Assembly (NCBI GenBank): GCA_002325605.1
Contig: DCSM01000098.1
Location: 1-20,073, forward strand
Origin: Chloroflexaceae bacterium UBA1466
Lineage (GTDB): Bacteria; Chloroflexota; Chloroflexia; Chloroflexales; Chloroflexaceae
Direction of reading: 5' to 3'
DNA: 20,073 nt
The notes beneath the pieces were generated by a model. That model worked only from the letters and a program-made list of their open reading frames with translations. It made no database searches and was not told the DNA's origin. Of this stretch, positions 1-7,654 are shown in pieces (positions within the stretch are counted from its first letter, which is position 1; every line of letters starts with the position of its first letter). Both the position numbers and the translations under genes were made by a program.

Positions 1-19
1 TGAGCGGTCTCGTGGCAAG

Positions 20-71
20 CCCCAACCCCCACAAAGTACCCCATGGAAACGGAATGGGTGTGGGGGAGGGG
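20..71. repeat. G/C-rich imperfect hairpin downstream of the ftsB-like gene
   Basis: CCCCCACA at 26-33 is the exact reverse complement of TGTGGGGG at 59-66. Flanking CCCC (20-23) and GGGG (68-71) can extend the stem across a small bulge. It lies past the end of the minus-strand operon, where a terminator would be expected, but neither strand shows a T-tract after the stem, so it is not a clear intrinsic terminator. No gene is visible in 1-149. Confidence 0.4.
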
Positions 72-149
72 TTCAACAAGAATCCTAAGGCCTTGATCGG
101 TAATGGTTGTAATTAACATACTTTGTTTCTAGTAACTTTTCATCACAGG

Positions 150-650
150 CTACCCCTGATTCATTTCGGGGCCAAAAAGGGCCTTCCACCAAAGTTGCCA
201 ATTTGGCGCAGGCGTAGGGCGGATGCGAACCTTTGGGGAAGGGTCGGGCGGAGTTGGCGTAGGTGTAGGTTCCAAAAATTGAGGGACAAGGACCGTGTCT
301 TGGGGATTGGCGTAGCCAAGTTGTTCCCGCGCCACCCGCTCGACGCTTGCATCGGATTCGGCGTATTCAACGGCCCTTTTTAATTGATTAGTCTCCGTTT
401 CAAGCTGCGTTACTTCTGTCGCCAAGCTAGACCGTTGGGTTTCAAGGTTGGCACTTTGCAAAACTTGGTGGGCGAAATTGACCAACAGCGATAGGGCCAC
501 CAAGATCAGCCCAATGTTGGCCGCGTGGACCCCGCTCCCTTGCCAGAAGGTCTTGATTTGAGAACTGAGGCGCTCCTGGAGGGAAGCGAGAAATTGGCCC
601 GGCACCCCTAGACACGAGCGCCGGGCAGATGGGGCCGTGCGTTTACGCAT
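150..650 (-). CDS. FtsB/DivIC-like septum formation initiator protein
   Basis: Small single-pass membrane protein of the FtsB/DivIC type, which in known bacteria joins the divisome through an FtsL partner at the septum. From the chosen ATG (166 aa) it has a basic cytosolic N-terminus, one membrane segment at about residues 38-60, then a heptad-rich coiled coil containing LETETNQLKRAVEYAES. The family's conserved end follows (VERVAREQLGYANPQDTVLV), then a Pro/Thr-rich tail and a short Trp-rich end (WQLWWKALF). An upstream in-frame start at 722 would overlap the bactofilin gene by 62 bp. The ATG at 650 is preferred because GAGG lies 8 nt upstream and the bactofilin stop is 10 bp away. No FtsL or FtsQ gene is in view. 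The family call is firm; which paralogue it is remains uncertain. Confidence 0.85.
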   Translation of the reverse strand: MRKRTAPSARRSCLGVPGQFLASLQERLSSQIKTFWQGSGVHAANIGLILVALSLLVNFAHQVLQSANLETQRSSLATEVTQLETETNQLKRAVEYAESDASVERVAREQLGYANPQDTVLVPQFLEPTPTPTPPDPSPKVRIRPTPAPNWQLWWKALFGPEMNQG

Positions 651-658
651 AGCCTGAA

Positions 659-662
659 CCTC
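659..662 (-). promoter_or_regulatory. Shine-Dalgarno of the ftsB-like gene, overlapping the bactofilin stop
   Basis: On the minus strand the sequence reads TGAGG: the bactofilin TGA stop (663-661) shares bases with a GAGG ribosome-binding site (662-659), 8 nt before the ATG at 650. This sets the start and suggests translational coupling of the two genes. Confidence 0.6.
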
Positions 663-1101
663 ACAGCAAACTTGAAGCTTGTTCCTTCCCAACCCGTGGA
701 GCTTCCAACAACAAAGGTTCATCTACGTTGGTGGTCATCGTACTTTGCCCTCGGAACAACCCGCCTGGCTCAATATGAAGCGCAGCCGTAGTAATGTCGC
801 CCCAGACCTTCCCCGTTGGGGAAATTTCAAGCTGTTCCACCGCGATGATCTCCCCTTTCACCGCCCCTGATACGTGAACCTTCTGCGCCTTAATCGTGGC
901 AATCACGCGCCCCGATTCCCCAACGATCAGGTTCCCTAAAACCTCAATATCCCCTTCCATCGAACCGTCAATCCGCACGTTCCCTTCTGATGTCAAACTT
1001 CCCACAAAGCGCGTGTTGCTTCCTATCGTAGTTTCGGGTTTGCTGTTAATCAAAGCAAGCGCAGTGGTGGTGTTATTTCTCCGCGATCCAAACAAGCCCA
1101 T
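661..1101 (-). CDS. Bactofilin (polymer-forming cytoskeletal protein)
   Basis: Bactofilins (formerly DUF583) self-assemble into nucleotide-independent filaments, usually at the inner membrane, and position cell-wall or envelope machinery. This 146-aa protein has the typical size. A short N-terminal tail is followed by the right-handed beta-helix core at about residues 30-120, visible as repeating hydrophobic/Gly turns: NVRIDGSMEGDIEVLGNLIV, then GAVKGEI, then KVWGDITTAALHIEPGGLFRG. A short hydrophilic tail ends the protein. The ATG at 1101 is preceded by AAAGGAAAGG. It is first in an operon with the FtsB/DivIC-like gene, whose ribosome-binding site overlaps its stop codon, which suggests a shared role in shape or division. 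Family assignment is firm; the specific cellular role is inferred. Confidence 0.92.
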   Translation of the reverse strand: MGLFGSRRNNTTTALALINSKPETTIGSNTRFVGSLTSEGNVRIDGSMEGDIEVLGNLIVGESGRVIATIKAQKVHVSGAVKGEIIAVEQLEISPTGKVWGDITTAALHIEPGGLFRGQSTMTTNVDEPLLLEAPRVGKEQASSLL

Positions 1102-1121
1102 GCTTTTGCTACCTTTCCTTT

Positions 1122-1151
1122 GCTCAGAAATTGGTTAGGAGCTTTCTGAGC
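1122..1151. repeat. Perfect 9-bp inverted repeat in the bactofilin leader
   Basis: GCTCAGAAA (1122-1130) and TTTCTGAGC (1143-1151) are exact reverse complements separated by 12 nt. The element lies in the predicted leader, about 21 nt upstream of the bactofilin start and just beyond its ribosome-binding site. It could be an RNA hairpin affecting translation or a protein-binding dyad. Confidence 0.6.
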
Positions 1152-1257
1152 TAGTATTTTGATTGATTTCCCGCTGAAACTAAAATGATAATGGTATGCG
1201 CGAACGAAGAAGTACTTGGTCTCAACAGGCTTCTACCTTAGCCTATTTACTGGATAG

Positions 1258-1286
1258 ATTATAAACCACAGCTGCTTTTTCAGCAA
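1258..1286 (-). promoter_or_regulatory. Sigma-70-type promoter for the bactofilin-ftsB operon
   Basis: On the minus strand, TTGCTG (1286-1281) is followed after exactly 17 nt by a perfect TATAAT (1263-1258). The -35 matches the consensus only in its first three bases. Transcription would begin near 1250, giving a leader of about 150 nt. It falls in the gap behind the end of the upstream GT39 gene. Confidence 0.55.
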
Positions 1287-1327
1287 ACCTTGCTCCTGCG
1301 AAGATTCGCTCGAACTACCATAATTCG

Positions 1328-3286
1328 TTATTTCTTGACCATGATGGTGGTCAAATGCAATACGTTTGGCCCGTCAAGCGCTGGAGGTAAGGCTTTGCCT
1401 TGCGTAAGTGGGAGGCGCTCACCCGTTGCGGGTTTGGAAAGACCTAGCCCCACAAAGTAGCTGCCTGGCGGCAACGCTGGCGGCAAAGTTAGGGGCAAAG
1501 GGCTCCCAAAGTGCTGCCCAGCTTGCCATTGGGCAAAGAGACCTTCGTCAAGAGGTGCATCTAATTGGGCGAGAATCGTCCCATCATTCGCCAGTAAATG
1601 AATAAAACAGAAGATTCCACCTGACTGATCCACTTGAATAGCCCAGGAAGGAGTAATAGTCAAAGTTTGCTGAAATTGTTTTTGACTAAAACCACGGAGA
1701 TAAAGCCCATTTCCAAATCTGGCATCACTCTTTTCTCCGAAAGGCTTGGGGGGTTGATAGACTTGCGCGTAATCAAGGCCATATTTTCGCACCGTATACA
1801 ATGGAGGGGCTTGGCGCACAAGCATTTGGGCTTCGTAAGATTCTTTCCTTTGATTACTTCGCGCATAAAGAACCACATAACTCGCTGGTTTTTTCAGCGT
1901 TTCTGCATTAAAAAAGAGGACTCTGCCTGGGACAAAGGGTTCTAAGGTTCCAGGATCCCACGCCAAAACGGGAGAACGAGTAACATCTGGGCGCTTTTGT
2001 AGCCAAGTTCCGACATCTTCCATTCCTTCGCCCCAACCCACAAGTAATACGTTTTGGGCAATCTTACTTCCCCCCAAAAGAGGATTAAAATAAGCGAGAT
2101 AATAGGAATGATACCATAAATTTGTCAAAAAGAGAAAAGAACTGGCTAAACCAATGATTAAATGAGCTTTCAAGCGCGGGAAAAGTGAACAAACCGAAAG
2201 AAGTCCTGCTGCTGCGAGGATTTCAAGGGCGGGCCAAATGGGCAAAAGATAGCGATCAAACTTTTTGGGCGGTAAACTCATTAAGAGCATAAAGAAGAGG
2301 ACAAAGCCGCTCAAAATGAGAAGAGTACGCTGTTCGTTTGTTTTTTGCCGCAGAGTAAACGGTAAAAATAATAAGCCAAGAAAGGTTATAGGCGAAATGC
2401 GCCAACCAATTACGGCTAAATAAAAGAATAAACCAGGATCAGCCACGGGATTACCCCAAAAAAAGTTACCGCTTTCGTGAGATCTACCGCCATTAGCGAC
2501 GATTTCGTTGATCACACGCTCGAAGGCGATTGTTGGTTGCACCCACATCGCCGGCCAAACGGCAAAAATTACTGCGATTGCACAACTTAGCCAGATCAAA
2601 TAGCGCCTAAAGAGAGTCAAGAATTGCGTTTTGAATGGTTTAAGAGGCGCGGCCAAAAGCAAAATTAGCCCAGCAGTGGGAAGAAGCAGAAGGGAGGGAG
2701 CTTTAGTGAGGAAGGCCAGCCCTGCTAATCCACCTGATCCAAGCAGAAGAAAAGGGTTTTCCTTCTCTTTCTTGATAGCCCAAAGCAAAAACAACAAACT
2801 CAAGGTCATAAACGATGTAAGTAGCGCATCAACGTGGAGAAGACGACTATGAGCAATGAGGAAAGGTGATAAAGCCCAGAGAAGAGCCGCGAAAAACGCA
2901 GTTTTTGGCTGAAGTAATTGACGTAAAACAAGATAGCCAAGCGAAATTGTAAGACTATTAAAGATAGCCAAGGGCAAACGCAACCAAGCTAAATAGGCAC
3001 TTTGCCCATCAGCAAAGCCTGGCCCGTGAAGCCCCGCTGCGAGGGCTAACCAACGCCCTAAAGCCCCAAGCCAAAGCGTCGTTATCCCAGGATGCCCTGT
3101 GAGGTTCGTTCCCGCCCAATTCTTGGTGTGCAAAGCGTCTGTGAAATGTTGCACGCGCCAAACCCAATGAAAACCCTCATCTAGCGTAAAGAAATCATTG
3201 AGATTCAGACAGCGGAGAAGCAATGCAATTAGAGTTAGGAGGAAAAATCCTTGCCAAAGACCTATTTTCTCTTTGAAATCAGGCAT
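1328..3286 (-). CDS. GT39-type (PMT/ArnT-like) GT-C glycosyltransferase with C-terminal beta-rich domain
   Basis: Multi-pass membrane transferase of the GT-C fold, expected to move a sugar from a polyprenyl-phosphate donor on the outer membrane face. Of 652 aa, roughly residues 1-420 form about eleven membrane helices. The first extracellular loop carries the acidic pair of the family (FFTLDEGFHW, Asp36-Glu37). A soluble remainder includes a beta-rich end at about 540-650 with FIHLLANDG and PPALPPGSYFVGLGLS, a domain style shared with the gene at 7651-9783. The ATG at 3286 has only a weak upstream GGA. It sits 52 bp after the neighbouring transferase and appears to have its own promoter at 3324-3352. 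Acceptor and sugar are unknown. Confidence 0.85.
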   Translation of the reverse strand: MPDFKEKIGLWQGFFLLTLIALLLRCLNLNDFFTLDEGFHWVWRVQHFTDALHTKNWAGTNLTGHPGITTLWLGALGRWLALAAGLHGPGFADGQSAYLAWLRLPLAIFNSLTISLGYLVLRQLLQPKTAFFAALLWALSPFLIAHSRLLHVDALLTSFMTLSLLFLLWAIKKEKENPFLLLGSGGLAGLAFLTKAPSLLLLPTAGLILLLAAPLKPFKTQFLTLFRRYLIWLSCAIAVIFAVWPAMWVQPTIAFERVINEIVANGGRSHESGNFFWGNPVADPGLFFYLAVIGWRISPITFLGLLFLPFTLRQKTNEQRTLLILSGFVLFFMLLMSLPPKKFDRYLLPIWPALEILAAAGLLSVCSLFPRLKAHLIIGLASSFLFLTNLWYHSYYLAYFNPLLGGSKIAQNVLLVGWGEGMEDVGTWLQKRPDVTRSPVLAWDPGTLEPFVPGRVLFFNAETLKKPASYVVLYARSNQRKESYEAQMLVRQAPPLYTVRKYGLDYAQVYQPPKPFGEKSDARFGNGLYLRGFSQKQFQQTLTITPSWAIQVDQSGGIFCFIHLLANDGTILAQLDAPLDEGLFAQWQAGQHFGSPLPLTLPPALPPGSYFVGLGLSKPATGERLPLTQGKALPPALDGPNVLHLTTIMVKK

Positions 3287-3323
3287 ATTTTATCCATTTT
3301 CCAATCATAAGTGGCTTGCATGT

Positions 3324-3352
3324 AATATAGCACAGCTTTCATTTTTTGTCAG
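3324..3352 (-). promoter_or_regulatory. Internal promoter for the GT39 gene at 1328-3286
   Basis: Minus strand: CTGACA (3352-3347), a 17-nt spacer, then TATATT (3329-3324) preceded by TGC, giving an extended -10. The -35 lies in the last codons of the upstream transferase gene. The leader would be about 30 nt. Good agreement in both boxes and spacing. Confidence 0.6.
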
Positions 3353-5465
3353 CTAAAGCCGCCAAAATCTCTGCTTTCCCGACCTTTATCCCTAACCTTC
3401 TACCGTCACTACTTGTGGGATCATAAGTACGGGGAGTGAAAGTAGTAGATTGAAGGGAGAGAACGGTCTTGATTTCTACTTCCTTGGGCAGGAGAAGGTG
3501 ATAAGTTCGCCACTCTGCTGCAACGAAAAAGTTACCTACCTTCTTCCCTTCTATTTCTACTTCTAACAAAGGCTTGGGCGCTGAAACAGGTCGACCAGAA
3601 GCAAGTTGCAACTGAAGTAGCTTCGTTTGCGCTCCCGCGACCTTTAGGCGTATCAAAGCCGCACCCTTTGTCCAGCGATAAGGTATTCCCTCTGTTGAAA
3701 GATGAAAACCTTTAATAAAACCCAGGTCTAAACCTGCCCCAAGTAAGACCTTCTGGGGCCAAGGGCTACTAAATTCTTCCCAACTCCAGGTTTGCAAATC
3801 CTCTAAAGAAGAAGTTTCAGCGCGAAATTCCTTTTGGGCAGCTTGAAAATCACCCTTTTGGCGCAGAAGGTCGCCCAGTAACAGATGAGCATAAGGATGA
3901 GCAGGTTTAACCTTTAAGGCTTCCCGCAGCATCTTTTCTGCTGCTTCCCTTTCCCCTTTCTGCATGAAGGTCTGGGCCAACAAAACGTAGGCCAACGCTG
4001 ACTTTGAATCTTTCAACAAAGCCTGCTTTGCGGCTTTTTCGGCGAGGAATAATTCTCCACGCTTGAGCGCAGCTTTCCCTTCAGCCAAATAGTAGTGTTT
4101 CCAACCTAATTGCCAAGCCAGAAGGGGATAAGGTGCATGGGTAAAAGTAAGCGGAAGGGTAAGAAGCGGGAGCAAAATAGCCCAACCTTTAGGGGGGAAT
4201 TTGGGCCGAGCGTTGAAAGTAAGGGCTGCATAAGGAATGAGGAGGGGATAAAGGGGCAGCCGATAGCGCATTTCTACGTGAAAGAGGATACTTGTCAAAA
4301 AGATGTAACTGCCCCACAAGCCTAAAAACCAATGGGGAAGATAGCGGGAAAAGTTAGAAAGGTTTGAGAGAGAAGCGCAAAGTTCTCGCCCTAAGCTATA
4401 CGTTCCCAGCACAATTAGCAGAAGCCAAAGTAGGTCGCCAAAGATTAGACGCATTCCTACTTCTAAGGGAGGGGCCCAAATCGTCGGGCGATCTCGCAGA
4501 TCATCAGTGTATTCCAAAGCAAAGAATTGACGGGTTTCAGCCCATGCTTTAGTAAGAAAGACCGTTGGATAATGAATGATTGAACGTAACCCTTGTTGAA
4601 AAGCCACCTTTTGACGCATTGCTCGATCCTCGCCCAGCGCATAAAGTTCCCTTTTTACTACTTCTCTCCCTCGCGGGTCGTTATCTAACCAAAGGTTTTC
4701 TGCGCCCGTGGTATCTAACAAAATCAGAGCTTGATACGTCATAAAATTCCGCGTTGTCCAGGGCAAAATGATGCTGAAGGTGCTGAAGAGAATCAGAATA
4801 ACGCGCAGGAGAGGTTGATCCTTTTGCGAAGGAAGCGAAGAAGGAGCAGAAGGCCAGAGTAGCCAGACCACGCTCAAAGGGATAAGGGGCAAAGCAATAG
4901 AGCGAATAAGACAGAGTAAGCCAAGGATTAAACCTATACCTACGCTAAGAAGTTGAGCCTTGCGCCCTTTTTCAATTCTTTTCAAGCGCAGAATAAGATA
5001 CCAAAACCAAGTTAGACCCCAAAGAAAGAGCGTTTCAGTTAAAAGTTCAGTGGCATGGGCTGCAAGGGTATAGTTTAAGGCACAGAAGATCCCCGCAAGG
5101 AGCGGTAAGTAGCTCTTCCCTAATTTTCTCCCTTGCATTATCTCCCGCGAGAGGAAGATCATCGGGAAGATCGTTAAGGTGCTAATCCCGACTTGAATCA
5201 AGCGCAGGTTCTGGACAAGGGAATCTACCAGAATGATGCATCCCGCAAGGAATAGACCATAGAAGGGGGGACGCATCAAGCGGAGTTCAACGTAACGGTG
5301 TTCTCGCAACAAGGTGAGGGCTTGCCCAAAGTATTCTTGCTCATCTCCTCCCAAAGGGTAGGCTTCATGCCACTGCCAAAGGGTTAAGCGTAAGCCTAGC
5401 CCTAAAACAACGCTAACGATAAAAATCAAGCAATAAAGAGAGATTTTATTTGATATTTTGAGCAT
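3339..5465 (-). CDS. GT39-type glycosyltransferase with TPR repeats and C-terminal beta-rich domain
   Basis: GT-C membrane transferase predicted to use a lipid-linked sugar donor. The first loop has the acidic pair in GGDEQEYFGQ (Asp41-Glu42 from the ATG), followed by RPPFYGLFLAG. About ten membrane helices reach residue ~450. Two to three TPR units follow at about 465-555 (AEKMLREALKVKPAHPYAHL is typical), then a beta-rich module at about 570-700 starting LGAGLDLGFIKGFHL and YRWTKGAALIRL. The same order is seen in the genes at 5480-7654 and 17775-19898, so these are paralogues. The ATG at 5465 is chosen over a TTG two codons upstream (5471). Neither has a good ribosome-binding site, and the upstream stop is 14 bp away, so reinitiation is likely. 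Substrate unknown. Confidence 0.85.
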   Translation of the reverse strand: MLKISNKISLYCLIFIVSVVLGLGLRLTLWQWHEAYPLGGDEQEYFGQALTLLREHRYVELRLMRPPFYGLFLAGCIILVDSLVQNLRLIQVGISTLTIFPMIFLSREIMQGRKLGKSYLPLLAGIFCALNYTLAAHATELLTETLFLWGLTWFWYLILRLKRIEKGRKAQLLSVGIGLILGLLCLIRSIALPLIPLSVVWLLWPSAPSSLPSQKDQPLLRVILILFSTFSIILPWTTRNFMTYQALILLDTTGAENLWLDNDPRGREVVKRELYALGEDRAMRQKVAFQQGLRSIIHYPTVFLTKAWAETRQFFALEYTDDLRDRPTIWAPPLEVGMRLIFGDLLWLLLIVLGTYSLGRELCASLSNLSNFSRYLPHWFLGLWGSYIFLTSILFHVEMRYRLPLYPLLIPYAALTFNARPKFPPKGWAILLPLLTLPLTFTHAPYPLLAWQLGWKHYYLAEGKAALKRGELFLAEKAAKQALLKDSKSALAYVLLAQTFMQKGEREAAEKMLREALKVKPAHPYAHLLLGDLLRQKGDFQAAQKEFRAETSSLEDLQTWSWEEFSSPWPQKVLLGAGLDLGFIKGFHLSTEGIPYRWTKGAALIRLKVAGAQTKLLQLQLASGRPVSAPKPLLEVEIEGKKVGNFFVAAEWRTYHLLLPKEVEIKTVLSLQSTTFTPRTYDPTSSDGRRLGIKVGKAEILAALADKK

Positions 5466-5479
5466 TTGCAAATAAAAAG

Positions 5480-7654
5480 TTACTGATTTTGGAGGTCTAT
5501 CCAGTCAAGCCGCACACCTAAGATGCGTAATTGGCCTTCCTTCTTCCCGCGCTGGGCTAAGAGGTCGTGGGCATCGGGGATAAAACCTTTGGTCTCAATC
5601 TTTAGCAGAATCTCAGTTTTGGGCGTGGTCGGCGGGAGAGAAGTGCAATAAGTTTGGACTTCCCTTTGAAGGTCAAATGAATTAAGAAATAAATCGGGCT
5701 GCTCATGCTTAGAGAGCAAAAACAAACTCAGTTGGGGCTTAGGTAGATCAGTAGGATACCCTCGGCCATCAGCCCTAAGACAGACTTTTTGTGAATTTTG
5801 CTGACCTTGTTGAGGAAAACGAACAAATCCCGTAGGGGCAGACCAACGAAAGGTCCCTTTAGCACTCGAATCGCCTTCGCCTAAATAGAAGTTTTGAATG
5901 TAGCCCAAATCCAAGTTCCCCCCTAAATCAATATGCCTTGTGGGGGGAGGATTCAACCATTGCCAAGCCCAATTGACAGGATTTTCGTCGTCAACGTAGG
6001 AAGGGGTAAAGGCTGCTTTGGCCCCTTTCAGATCCCCTAAGCGTCGTAATAAATCCCCCTTTAGCACAGCTACTTGCCAATCCTGGAGAAGGGAGGTTTT
6101 TTGAGGATCAGTAAGGAAGGAAAGGCCTTGTTCGGCCTGACCTTCTAAACCCTTCAAGAGCGGGTAGACAAGTTGAAAGGTATGGTTAGGCAGACCTTCT
6201 GCTAACAACTGCTTTGTTTTTGCAAGATTTCCTGCCCCTAAGGTTTCCTTTACTTTCTGCTCCTGAAGGTATGCAGGCCGAGCTTGCCAAGCCATAAGGG
6301 TCGCAGTCAAGCTAGAAGGATAAGGGCCAAGGTAAGAAGCCCAAGTTGCGGGAGGGGTTTGCAGATAAGCGTAAGGTGTAAGAATAACTAAAGCTACCGC
6401 TATGGCAAATGGAAGAGCATAAACCTCCCTACCTTTTGGGGCCTTTTGGTCTAAACTTGCTGCGGCATAGAGGCAAGCAAAAGGTAACAAAGGAAATCGA
6501 AACCGATTGATCGCAAAGAGAAGGGGAACTGTTAGAAGGTGATAGATTCCCCAAAGATCAAGGAGGGAGAAAAAGAATTTCTTACTTCTAGCCCAACCAA
6601 GGATAGCAAGCGGGAGCAAAAGGGCATAAAGGGTGTCGTCAAGGAGAAAGAGAAGGAGGATATACCAACGCGGAAGCCGACCTGTAGTAAAACCTTTTGT
6701 CAATCGTTCGGCTCCTGTATAGTTGATTTGCAAAAGTGCAACAAATTCTTTCAATCCTTTGTGCAGAAAAGCCAAAGGATGCTGTTGAATAATTTGCAAC
6801 CCTTCCCTAGTAAGGATGCTTTGGCGTTGACCTTGCGAAGCAGCAGTAATCTGGGGTTGTTTGCCTTCCCCTTCTACTGCTGTTTGCGCCCCTAAAAGCA
6901 GATTGTAGGCTCCCGTCGTATCTACGATGATCGTTCCCCCATAAAGCCGACTTGCGTAACACGACCAAGGTAGGATCGTAAAGACACAAGTAACCAAGAA
7001 AATGAGAGGGAGAAGTTTGAAGGGAGAAAGAAGGGAAGGCTTGTTAAGGTCTTCTGGGGAATTTGCGGTAACGTGCCAAAGCCATCCCACTACAAAGGGC
7101 AAAAAGCCTAACGTTAAGCTACGGGTCAAAGTCGCTAAACCAAAGAAGATTCCTGCAAAAATTCCCCATTGCCAAGTTTGTTTTTTGGCTTGCCAATGAG
7201 CTAAACTAAGAAAAGCTATCAGCAGAAGGGTAAGGTAGAAGGTCTCGCTAAGAAGCATTTGAGGATAAGTAGCAAAGGGAAGGTAGATCGCGGCAAAAAT
7301 TCCCCCTAAGCAAGCAATTTGGGGTGAGGGAAAGAAGCGTCGCCCAAGCGCGTAGATTAAACCAATGTTCCCTAGACTCAGAAGGGTTTGGGAAAGGTAG
7401 ATTGGTATAAGGTTTAGCCCAAACAGCCTAAGATGAGAAGCGATAAAGAGAGGGTAGAGGGGAGCGCGAGTCCAAAGCCAATCCTGATACCAGGTAAAGC
7501 CGCGACCTTCTGCTAACCAAGCGGCGGCGGCCAAGTATTCAGCTTCATCGCTGATCATGCCCATGCGGGGAAGCCGATTCCACAAAGCTAGCCGCAGTAA
7601 GCCCCCAAGAAGTAAGGCAATTCCTAGCCCTTTGTGTTGCTGAAGAAATTTCAC
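5480..7654 (-). CDS. GT39-type glycosyltransferase with degenerate TPR region and C-terminal beta-rich domain
   Basis: GT-C membrane transferase, 724 aa, paralogous to the genes on either side. The acidic pair is in MISDEAEYLAAA (Asp36-Glu37), followed by TRAPLYPLFIASHL, with about ten membrane helices to residue ~430. The TPR-like segment at about 500-545 is reduced and recognisable mainly by GDLLRRLGDLKGAKAAF. The final beta-rich module (about 575-720) begins IDLGGNLDLGYIQNFYLGEG and contains FRWSAPTGFVRF. The start is GTG at 7654, overlapping the preceding gene's TGA as GTGA (4 bp), which indicates coupling. No strong ribosome-binding site is seen. It should act on the outer membrane face with a polyprenyl-linked sugar; specificity cannot be told. 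Confidence 0.85.
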   Translation of the reverse strand: MKFLQQHKGLGIALLLGGLLRLALWNRLPRMGMISDEAEYLAAAAWLAEGRGFTWYQDWLWTRAPLYPLFIASHLRLFGLNLIPIYLSQTLLSLGNIGLIYALGRRFFPSPQIACLGGIFAAIYLPFATYPQMLLSETFYLTLLLIAFLSLAHWQAKKQTWQWGIFAGIFFGLATLTRSLTLGFLPFVVGWLWHVTANSPEDLNKPSLLSPFKLLPLIFLVTCVFTILPWSCYASRLYGGTIIVDTTGAYNLLLGAQTAVEGEGKQPQITAASQGQRQSILTREGLQIIQQHPLAFLHKGLKEFVALLQINYTGAERLTKGFTTGRLPRWYILLLFLLDDTLYALLLPLAILGWARSKKFFFSLLDLWGIYHLLTVPLLFAINRFRFPLLPFACLYAAASLDQKAPKGREVYALPFAIAVALVILTPYAYLQTPPATWASYLGPYPSSLTATLMAWQARPAYLQEQKVKETLGAGNLAKTKQLLAEGLPNHTFQLVYPLLKGLEGQAEQGLSFLTDPQKTSLLQDWQVAVLKGDLLRRLGDLKGAKAAFTPSYVDDENPVNWAWQWLNPPPTRHIDLGGNLDLGYIQNFYLGEGDSSAKGTFRWSAPTGFVRFPQQGQQNSQKVCLRADGRGYPTDLPKPQLSLFLLSKHEQPDLFLNSFDLQREVQTYCTSLPPTTPKTEILLKIETKGFIPDAHDLLAQRGKKEGQLRILGVRLDWIDLQNQ

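Noticed and set aside
651..722. 24-codon extension of the ftsB-like gene
   Set aside because: It would overlap the bactofilin gene by 62 bp. The ATG at 650 has a ribosome-binding site and normal spacing.
1294..1313. Small GCGAA/TTCGC palindrome after the GT39 gene at 1328
   Set aside because: A 5-bp stem with a 2-nt loop and no T-tract; not a credible terminator.
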